A stretch of DNA of 64,000 bases. It comes from Microthrixaceae bacterium (GTDB lineage: Bacteria > Actinomycetota > Acidimicrobiia > Acidimicrobiales > Poriferisodalaceae). Below the pieces are notes generated by a model. It was not told where the DNA came from. It saw only the letters and a list, made by a program, of their open reading frames with translations, and made no database searches. The stretch covers positions 538,420-602,419 of the forward strand of contig WTFX01000009.1 of assembly GCA_011523825.1 (NCBI GenBank), in the 5' to 3' direction. The translations under genes were made by a program, and so were the position numbers. Shown here piece after piece: positions 41,640 through 48,285 of the stretch (position 1 is the stretch's first letter; the number at the start of each line of letters is the position of its first letter).

Positions 41640-42523
41640 CTGAGCTCGCGCAGAACCTCATCGACGGCCTCGGCCGGGGCAGCATCTATGCCCTGCTGGC
41701 GCTGGGCGTAGCGGTCGTCTTCGGCGTCATGCACCTGCTGAACTTCGCCCACGGCGAGCTCATCACCGTCGGCGGCTACGTCGCGCTGTGGACTCTCGGC
41801 GCCGGCTGGTCGTGGTACATCGTCACGCCGCTCATCGTGCTCAGCGCCGTGCTGACCTCGCTGGCGATCGAGCGAGTCGCCTTCTCGCGGGTGCGGGGCA
41901 GCTCCGACTTCACGCTGCTGCTGACGTCGTTCGGCGTCCACTTCGTGATCTCCGCGATCTTCCTGCTGTACGTGTCAGCCTCGGTCAAGCCGTTCGACCG
42001 GCCGTCGTGGGTCACCAACACCTACTCGGTCGGTCCGCTCAACATCGAGGTGTACGACACCGTCGTCATCGCCGTGACGGTGCTGACGCTGATCGGCACG
42101 ACGCTGCTGCTGCAGCGGACCATGTTCGGGCTGTCGCTGCGGGCGGCAGCTGCGGATTTCGACACCGCCCGGCTGATGGGCGTGCGCTCCGACACCGTGA
42201 TCCGGGGGGCTTTCGCCCTGTCGGGGCTGCTGGCGGGCATTGCCGGGGTGTTCTGGCTGATGCGAGCCGGCAGCATCAGCCCCAGCGCCGGCATCACGCC
42301 CATGCTGAAGGGCGTGCTGGCCGCGCTGATCGGCGGTCTCGGCAGTCTCCGGGGGGCGGTGATCGGCGGGCTGGTGCTGGGGCTGGCCGAAGTGCTGCTG
42401 CGATCACGCCTGCCCGACAGCGTCGCCAGCCTCACCGAGGGCGTGGTGTTCCTGCTGATCGCCCTGCTGTTCATCTTCAGGCCGCAAGGCCTGGTCACGG
42501 TCAAGCACGCCGTGCGGGTGTGA
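41636..42523 (+). CDS. livH: ABC transporter permease LivH-like
   Basis: 295 aa membrane protein, about eight helices. GRGSIYALLALGVAVVFGVM and LNFAHGELITVGGY are the LivH N-terminal signature, and the cytoplasmic loop RAAAADFDTARLMG contacts the ATPase. GTG 41636 overlaps the livF stop; the longer upstream frame is the shadow of livF. Confidence 0.92.
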   Translation: MTELAQNLIDGLGRGSIYALLALGVAVVFGVMHLLNFAHGELITVGGYVALWTLGAGWSWYIVTPLIVLSAVLTSLAIERVAFSRVRGSSDFTLLLTSFGVHFVISAIFLLYVSASVKPFDRPSWVTNTYSVGPLNIEVYDTVVIAVTVLTLIGTTLLLQRTMFGLSLRAAAADFDTARLMGVRSDTVIRGAFALSGLLAGIAGVFWLMRAGSISPSAGITPMLKGVLAALIGGLGSLRGAVIGGLVLGLAEVLLRSRLPDSVASLTEGVVFLLIALLFIFRPQGLVTVKHAVRV

Positions 42524-42536
42524 TCGAGCCGGTCTG

Positions 42537-44429
42537 ATGTTCCCGCGCCCAGGACGTGACATCGGCTTCCCCATCGCGGGGTGCGCGCTGCTCTTCGCCG
42601 TCTTCCTGGCCGGCGGCCTCATCTACGAGAGCTTCCAGGGCCGGGCCGCCGAGCGCCTGGTGACGGTGATGCTGATCGACGCCATCATCGTGCTCGGCAT
42701 CCAGATCTACGTCGGCAACACCGGTGTGCTGTCGTTCGGCCACATCGGCTTCGGGGCGATCGCCGGCTACGCCTTCGCTGTCTTCGCCATCAGCCCCGAA
42801 GAGAAGCTCAAGCGGATCCCCGATGCGCCGTTCGGCTTGAACGACGTGCTGCTGAACCCGGCGCTGGCCGTTGCGGTGGCCATCGGGGTGACCGTGCTGG
42901 TCGCGCTCGTGGTGGGCATCGGCTTGGCGCGTTCAGGTGCGGAATCGGGTGCCGTCGCGGCCACCGTCATCACTCTGGCGCTGCTGTTCGTCACCCATGA
43001 GGTGGCGCGGAACTGGCCCGACCTGACCGGCGGCAACCGTGCAGGTCTCACCTTCAAGGTGGGGGCCGCGCTCGACAGCAGGCTCCCCATCTACCTGTGC
43101 CTGCTCGGGGCGTTGATCGTGGCGCGGCTGTTCGCGCAGAGCCGCAGCGGCAAGCTCGCCGTTGCGGCCCGTGAGGACAATTTGGCTGCTCGCGCCATGG
43201 GCGTGAGCCCGCTGGTGCAGCAGACCGCGGCGCTGCTCATCTCCGTCGTCGTCGTGAGCGTCGGGTCGTCGCTGCGGGTGTACGAGAACGGCTCGATCCT
43301 GCCCGACGACTTCTTCTTCAACTACACGCTGCTGACGCTGGCGATGCTGATCGTCGGCGGCCGCAACAGCGTCACCGGAGCGCTCGTCGGCGTGGCGGTG
43401 ATGACCGTCGGGCGCGAGTTGGCCCGCCGCCTCGGCCAGGACGGCTTCGAGGTATTCGGGCTCGGTCTCGATGCGGCGCCGCTCGACTGGATCTTCCGCG
43501 AGAACCTGCAGACGGTCTTCCTGGGCCTGGCGATGCTCGGCTTCATGATCTTCCGCTCCGACGGACTGCTGGGGGACTGGGAGCTGGACGCTTGGCTGTG
43601 GCGACGGTGGCATCGCCGAAAGCCCGAAGAGCGACCCGAGCCGCTGGCGGAAGTCGCGCCCGTGGGCTTGCACGCCGAAGTGTCCCATGAGGGGGCAGCC
43701 CTGGATGTGGGCGACATCGTCGTCGACTTCGGCGGCTTCCGGGCGCTCGACGGTGCCGGCCTCAGCGTGGCGCCCGATGAGGTCGTCGGGCTGATCGGTC
43801 CGAATGGTGCCGGCAAGACGACGCTGGTGAATGTCATCACGGGGATGGTGGAACCCGCCGAGGGCTGGTTCAGGCTGGGCGAGCGCGAGCTCACGGCAGC
43901 GCCGAGCCACGAGATCGCCCGCGCCGGCCTGCTGCGCACGTTCCAGAACCTGCGGCTGTTCGACGCATTGACCGTGCGCCAGAACGTGGAGCTGGCCAGC
44001 CGGGTTGCAGCTCGCCACCGGCCGGGGAACCACCCCCCGGTCGATGCGCTCATCGCCGAGGCCGGGTTGTGGGACGTGCGTGACCGCCGCGCCCGCGAGC
44101 TCGACTACGGCAGCGCACGACGGCTGGAACTGGCCCGAGCGGCAGCCATGGCGCCGGCCTACCTGCTGCTGGACGAACCCACCAGCGGCATGAGCGACGC
44201 TGAATCGGCGGAGATGATCCGGCGCATCCGGCATATGGCTGCCGCCGTCGACGCGGGCGTGCTGGTGATCGATCACGATCTCAACTTCATCACCGGCATC
44301 AGCGACCGCATCTACGTGCTCGATCAGGGCCAGGTGATCAGCGTGGGCACGCCCGACGAGGTGCAGGCCGACCCGGCTGTGCGTGCCGCCTACCTGGGCA
44401 CCGACACCGGTGGGCAACCTGGAGCCTGA
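42537..44429 (+). CDS. livMG: Fused ABC permease-ATPase (LivM-LivG)
   Basis: 630 aa. Residues 1 to about 345 are a LivM permease (IYVGNTGVLSFGHIGFGAIA; loop RAMGVSPLVQQ). After a charged linker, residues about 390-630 are a LivG ATPase: Walker A GPNGAGKTT at residue 421, RTFQNLRLF, signature LDYGSARRLELARA, Walker B LLLDEPTSGM and H-loop VIDHDLNFI. Fusion of the two subunits occurs in scattered lineages and keeps a fixed stoichiometry. The Asp in the signature (LDYG, commonly L[SP]YG) is a mild variant. It completes the importer. Confidence 0.9.
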   Translation: MFPRPGRDIGFPIAGCALLFAVFLAGGLIYESFQGRAAERLVTVMLIDAIIVLGIQIYVGNTGVLSFGHIGFGAIAGYAFAVFAISPEEKLKRIPDAPFGLNDVLLNPALAVAVAIGVTVLVALVVGIGLARSGAESGAVAATVITLALLFVTHEVARNWPDLTGGNRAGLTFKVGAALDSRLPIYLCLLGALIVARLFAQSRSGKLAVAAREDNLAARAMGVSPLVQQTAALLISVVVVSVGSSLRVYENGSILPDDFFFNYTLLTLAMLIVGGRNSVTGALVGVAVMTVGRELARRLGQDGFEVFGLGLDAAPLDWIFRENLQTVFLGLAMLGFMIFRSDGLLGDWELDAWLWRRWHRRKPEERPEPLAEVAPVGLHAEVSHEGAALDVGDIVVDFGGFRALDGAGLSVAPDEVVGLIGPNGAGKTTLVNVITGMVEPAEGWFRLGERELTAAPSHEIARAGLLRTFQNLRLFDALTVRQNVELASRVAARHRPGNHPPVDALIAEAGLWDVRDRRARELDYGSARRLELARAAAMAPAYLLLDEPTSGMSDAESAEMIRRIRHMAAAVDAGVLVIDHDLNFITGISDRIYVLDQGQVISVGTPDEVQADPAVRAAYLGTDTGGQPGA

Positions 44430-44446
44430 GTACGCTCGGGAGCACT

Positions 44447-45184
44447 ATGAGCACCGCAACGCTCGAGCGGACATCGGAGCCGCAGAGAATCTGGGACGAG
44501 GGCGACGCCGACATTCCCGCCGAGTTCCATGAGCTGCTCGTACGGATGCTGAGCTACCACGTCGAGAACAGTGCCAATCCTCACTACACCGATTTGCTCA
44601 CCAAGCTGTGGGATCGCTGCCTGCGGTTCGCGCCCGACGAAGCCACCAAGGGGCTGCTGGTCAAGCTGATGCAGCAGGAGGTGGAGCACGGGATCATCAA
44701 TGCCCAGATCCTGGCCGGCCTCGGTGTCGACCATGTCGACCGCCCGATCGAGCAGTACGCGTTCCGGCATTCGATGGAGACGTTCTGCGATCTGTCGTAC
44801 TTCCATGCGCTCATCGACCGGGTGGGTGTCTATATCGGCGAAACCTGGGACGGCGTGCCCTACAAGCCCCTGCTCGATATCGCCACGCGGGTGCACAAGG
44901 AAGAGCTATTCCACTGCACGCTCGGTCTGCGGAATCTGCGGCTCATCTGCAAGACGCCCGAGGGGCTCGCGGAGGCGAACGAGAAGATTCACTTCTGGTG
45001 GCCGGCGGCGCTGGACATGTTCGGCCGGTCCGATTCCGACTTCGGCGACGCGTACGTGCGGTGGGGCTTGCGGAAGAAGAACAACGCCGACCTCCGCCGG
45101 CAGTACATCGCCGACACGAGGCCGTTGCTCGACGAGCTGGGGATCGAGGTGCCGCCGAACCGGTTGAACCGCCGGTTCCTCTAG
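44447..45184 (+). CDS. PaaA/PaaC-like ferritin-fold diiron protein
   Basis: 245 aa helical protein. Two Glu-x2-His sites, MQQEVEHGIINAQIL and HKEELFHCTLGLRNL, with further Glu residues in the first helices, match the carboxylate-bridged diiron centre of the phenylacetyl-CoA epoxidase family (PF05138-type). No other paa subunit (PaaB, D, E) is adjacent, so a stand-alone oxygenase or a non-catalytic relative is possible. It starts 17 bp after livMG with GGAG upstream; TACGCT at 44431-44436 could add a local promoter. Position suggests oxidation of the imported substrate (inference). Confidence 0.7.
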   Translation: MSTATLERTSEPQRIWDEGDADIPAEFHELLVRMLSYHVENSANPHYTDLLTKLWDRCLRFAPDEATKGLLVKLMQQEVEHGIINAQILAGLGVDHVDRPIEQYAFRHSMETFCDLSYFHALIDRVGVYIGETWDGVPYKPLLDIATRVHKEELFHCTLGLRNLRLICKTPEGLAEANEKIHFWWPAALDMFGRSDSDFGDAYVRWGLRKKNNADLRRQYIADTRPLLDELGIEVPPNRLNRRFL

Positions 45185-45190
45185 CCGGCC

Positions 45191-45478
45191 ATGGATCCTG
45201 CAGCCGCGGGCGGACTTGCTGTCCGGGTGACGCGGCCCGCGCCGGAGGTGGCATTCATCGAGACGTCCTCGTCTGCGCACTGGGAGTGCTTCTGGGTGGC
45301 TGAGGGAGAGCACACGCTCGTCATCGGCGCGTTCGACCGGGGCGACAAGTCGACGCCGGAGCCGCGCATCTACGTGATCAACAAGCCCTACGGCTGGAAT
45401 ATGCGACCGGCTTCTGATCCGCCGTCAGCCGGCGACGACCAAGACCTGCTCGTGGCGGTCTGGCAGCTGCTGAGCTAG
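45191..45478 (+). CDS. Small protein of unknown function
   Basis: 95 aa, starting 6 bp after the PaaA-like gene, so probably co-transcribed. Visible features are a central block HWECFWVAEGEHTLVIGAF and YVINKPYGWNMRPA, suggesting a small beta-rich domain with several Trp. No signal peptide or membrane helix. It might be a partner of the diiron protein, in the place PaaB takes in paa operons, but the sequence does not look like PaaB. Not recognised. Confidence 0.6.
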   Translation: MDPAAAGGLAVRVTRPAPEVAFIETSSSAHWECFWVAEGEHTLVIGAFDRGDKSTPEPRIYVINKPYGWNMRPASDPPSAGDDQDLLVAVWQLLS

Positions 45479-45586
45479 AGGCTGAGCCGAATGGCGAAGC
45501 CGTGGCCCGAGCGGCCCGTGAGCGAAGCGAACAAGAGCGGGAAATAATGTGCGCGGTCGCGGCGCAACCGGGAGCGGGGCAGCAAG

Positions 45587-46039
45587 GTGAACCTGGAGAC
45601 ACTGGGCCAAGTGCTGGTCGAGACCGAGGTGGTGGTGGAACCCGAGTCGGTGGCACTGCTGGTCGATGCGCTGGGCACGCCGCACGCCACCGAAGTGGCG
45701 CTGCGGCTGCCGTTCTTCGGGCCGACGGTGGGCGGCGGCGATTCGGTGGTCGGGCCCATCGATCTCAGCCTCGAGCGGGGTCTGGCCGGTGGTCAGTCGT
45801 TCGAATGGCACCGCTCGTTCCGTCTCGGCGAACGGGTCTCGGTGGTGGTGTCGGTGGAGGACATCATCGACAAGGGCACGCTGCATCTGGCCACGGTGCT
45901 GTCCGAGTACCGAGGCGCCGACGGCGATCTGATCCAGCGGCAGCGGACGGTGTTCGTGGAGCGAAAGCCGCCCGGAGAGCCGGCGCCGACTGTCGCTGCC
46001 GCAGACGGCGGCGACGGGGCAGGGGAGTCTGCGCGATGA
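45587..46039 (+). CDS. MaoC N-terminal-type hotdog protein (HadA/FAS1-dehydratase-like)
   Basis: 150 aa from GTG 45587. A single hotdog: FGPTVGGGDSVVGPIDLSLERG, then HRSFRLGERVSVVVSVEDI and VFVERKP, the usual pattern of the substrate-binding partner in two-subunit MaoC dehydratases. It pairs with the next gene, which overlaps it by four bases (ATGA) and carries the catalytic residues. The C terminus is Ala/Gly-rich. The 108 bp before it have no gene; GGGGCAGC sits just upstream. Confidence 0.72.
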   Translation: MNLETLGQVLVETEVVVEPESVALLVDALGTPHATEVALRLPFFGPTVGGGDSVVGPIDLSLERGLAGGQSFEWHRSFRLGERVSVVVSVEDIIDKGTLHLATVLSEYRGADGDLIQRQRTVFVERKPPGEPAPTVAAADGGDGAGESAR

Positions 46040-46413
46040 GCGAGCTGGACTTGACACCGGCGACCGCGCCCGCCATGACGAGGGAAGCCATGCGCAGCTT
46101 CGTCGACGGCGTGGGCGACCCCAACCCGGTGCACACCGACCCCGAATTCGCGGCCAAGGCCGGGCTGCCCGACGTGGTGGTGCAGGCCTCGCACACGACC
46201 GCGATCGCGCTCAACGCCCTCATCGCGCAGTTCGGTGCCGATGCGATCCTGAATCTCGACGTCCGGCTGCGCGGACCGGTCTTCCCCGGCGACGAGGTGA
46301 CGGTGTCGCCGGTGAGTTTCGGAGAGCTGGATCGGGGCGTGGAATTGCGCAACCAGCGCGGCGACGTGGTCGCCACCGGCATCGTGGTGATGCGCGGCGA
46401 CCCCGACGAGTGA
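46036..46413 (+). CDS. MaoC-like dehydratase, catalytic subunit (HadB-like)
   Basis: 125 aa hotdog. The hydratase-2 motif is GDPNPVHTDPEFAAKAGLPD, with catalytic Asp/His, followed by VVQASHTTAIAL and VRLRGPVFPGDEV. With its partner upstream it would hydrate or dehydrate an acyl-CoA or acyl-ACP with R stereochemistry. The enoyl-CoA hydratase next door has S specificity, so the two could act on different intermediates. ATG 46036 overlaps the previous stop. Confidence 0.82.
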   Translation: MSELDLTPATAPAMTREAMRSFVDGVGDPNPVHTDPEFAAKAGLPDVVVQASHTTAIALNALIAQFGADAILNLDVRLRGPVFPGDEVTVSPVSFGELDRGVELRNQRGDVVATGIVVMRGDPDE

Positions 46414-46448
46414 CCCCCCCGAGCGACGCCGACCACAAGGGAGAGCCC

Positions 46449-47237
46449 ATGAGCTACGAGCACCTGCTGACCGAAGACCGCGACGGCGTGCGCATCCTGA
46501 CGCTGAACCGGCCCCAGAAGTTCAACGCCTGGAATGCCGCCATGCGGACTGAGATGCGCGACGCCGTCGAGGACACGGCGATGGCCACCGGCATCCGGGT
46601 GCTCGTCATCACCGGTGCGGGCCGGGCGTTCTCGGCTGGCGAAGATGTCTCCGAGATGGGCGACCTGACCGAGATGGGGACCCGGGGCTTCCGTGCGGTG
46701 GCCCGTGGCATCCACTCGGTGTTCGATCTGGTCGAGGCGCTCGAAATGCCGGTCATTGCCGCGGTGAATGGCGTTGCAGCGGGCGGCGGCTTCGAGCTGG
46801 CGCTGTCGTGTGACTTCCGGGTGATCGCCGAAAACGCCCGCTTTGTGATGCCCGAGGCCAAGGTGGGGCTCATTCCCGGTTCGGGTGGCTGTTCACGGCT
46901 GGTGCACTACGTGGGGCTGGGACGGGCCAAGGAACTCGTCATGCTGTCCCGCAACGTCGGTGCCGACGATGCCAAGGCCATGGGCCTTGCCACCGAGGTG
47001 GCTCCCGAGGGCAAGGCGGTCGATGTCGCGTTGGAGCTCGCTTCGGAGATGGAGGCTTTTGCGCCGCTGGCACTCGGCATGGCTAAGACGGTGCTGAACA
47101 CCTGCACCGACGTCGACCACGAGACCGGTCGGCGCCTCGAGCGTCTGGGCCAGAGCGTCCTCAAGACCACCGCCGACCACGCCGAGGGCGCCAGCGCCTT
47201 TCTCGAACGCCGCACGCCCGACTGGCAAGCCCGCTGA
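46449..47237 (+). CDS. Enoyl-CoA hydratase/isomerase (crotonase family)
   Basis: 262 aa. VITGAGRAFSAGEDVSEMG forms the oxyanion region, VNGVAAGGGFELALSCDFRV is the CoA-binding core, and PEAKVGLIPGSGGCSRL carries one catalytic Glu; the C terminus ends in FLERRTPDWQAR. It probably hydrates an enoyl-CoA. AAGGGAGA lies 5 nt before ATG 46449. Ends the catabolic-looking block that begins with the ABC transporter. Confidence 0.88.
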   Translation: MSYEHLLTEDRDGVRILTLNRPQKFNAWNAAMRTEMRDAVEDTAMATGIRVLVITGAGRAFSAGEDVSEMGDLTEMGTRGFRAVARGIHSVFDLVEALEMPVIAAVNGVAAGGGFELALSCDFRVIAENARFVMPEAKVGLIPGSGGCSRLVHYVGLGRAKELVMLSRNVGADDAKAMGLATEVAPEGKAVDVALELASEMEAFAPLALGMAKTVLNTCTDVDHETGRRLERLGQSVLKTTADHAEGASAFLERRTPDWQAR

Positions 47238-47252
47238 GGCGGACGCGCACCG

Positions 47253-47621
47253 ATGGCGACGTTCGACGACGTACGCAGGCTCGGGATGGAGCTGCCCGAG
47301 GTCGTCGAGTCGACCTCGTATGGGACTCCGGCGCTCAAGGTCCGCAAGAAGGGCTTCTGCCGGATGTGGGGCGAGCGAGAGCATCGCCGCGATCAGGTTT
47401 TCGACACCGAGGTGCTGGTGCTGTTCTGCGACCTCGAGATGAAGGCAGTGCTGCTCGAGAACCATCCCGATGTGCTGTTCACGGTGCCGCACTACGACGG
47501 CTACGGCAGCGTGCTCGTCCGACTCGCGGACGTGAATCTCGACGATCTTGCCGAGTGGCTGGAGGAGAGTTACCGCACGAAAGCTCCGGACACGCTCCTG
47601 CGTCGACTCGACGCCGGGTAA
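47253..47621 (+). CDS. MmcQ/YjbR-like DNA-binding-fold protein
   Basis: 122 aa. The family pattern is visible as ELPEVVESTSYGTPALKVRKKGF at the start (ELPEV then STSYGTPALKV), the central CDLEMKAVLLENHPDVLF, and VRLADVNLDDLAEWLEESY at the end. These small proteins have a CyaY-like fold and unknown function. It lies 15 bp after the crotonase gene. No ribosome site is obvious. Confidence 0.78.
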   Translation: MATFDDVRRLGMELPEVVESTSYGTPALKVRKKGFCRMWGEREHRRDQVFDTEVLVLFCDLEMKAVLLENHPDVLFTVPHYDGYGSVLVRLADVNLDDLAEWLEESYRTKAPDTLLRRLDAG

Positions 47622-47646
47622 GGCGACGGGCGTCTGGGGAGGACTG

Positions 47647-48114
47647 CTACTCGCTGGCGAGGCGGGCGGGGAAGCCGCCCTTGGAGATCGGGCCCCAGCT
47701 CTCGATGTGCAGGCGCAGCAGCACCTTGTCCTGCTTCCTCATTGCTTCGCGGTACTCGTCCCAATCGGAATGCTCGCCGCTGATTACCCGGAAGTACTCG
47801 ACGAGGCCGTCCATTGCCTCGGGCAGGTCCTCGACCTCTCCGCGGCACTCGAGCTGGACCCACTCGCCGTTCCACGCGTCTGACATGACGACCACCCATG
47901 CTTGGGCGTTGCGTCGCAGGTTGAGCGACTTGGCCCGGTCGGGGTAGCTGCTGACGAGTACCGCATCGCCGGCCTCATCGAGACCCATGGTGACCAGCGA
48001 TGCCTGCGGGCGGCCGTCCCGCCGCAGCGTCAGCAGCACGCCGTGATGCCGTTCTCGCACGAAGTCCCGCAGCTCGTCGCGTTCCACGATCCGGTCGGTC
48101 GCTATCGACACCAT
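47647..48114 (-). CDS. PPOX-class flavin/F420-dependent oxidoreductase-like protein
   Basis: 155 aa split beta-barrel: FVRERHHGVLLTLRRDGRPQ, then SLVTMGLDEAGDAVLVSSY and RNAQAWVVVMS. This pattern fits pyridoxamine-phosphate-oxidase-like proteins, which in actinobacteria often bind F420. ATG 48114 has GGGAGG 5 nt upstream on the minus strand; the frame upstream is longer but without family similarity. Stands alone, facing the MmcQ-like gene. Confidence 0.8.
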   Translation of the reverse strand: MVSIATDRIVERDELRDFVRERHHGVLLTLRRDGRPQASLVTMGLDEAGDAVLVSSYPDRAKSLNLRRNAQAWVVVMSDAWNGEWVQLECRGEVEDLPEAMDGLVEYFRVISGEHSDWDEYREAMRKQDKVLLRLHIESWGPISKGGFPARLASE

Positions 48115-48285
48115 CTGGTCCTCCCTGGCTCGGCCCAACAGCTCCGGCAGTCTCGCCGAAGTCCTGACGTTCGGCACTGCGACGCACGCTCTCAGAGCGC
48201 GCCGGTTCGCATGGCATGCGCGTACAGGGAAGAATCAGCCCCACGCCGTGCGCCGAGCCGGCGCAGATGAGGGGTGACATTCGAG

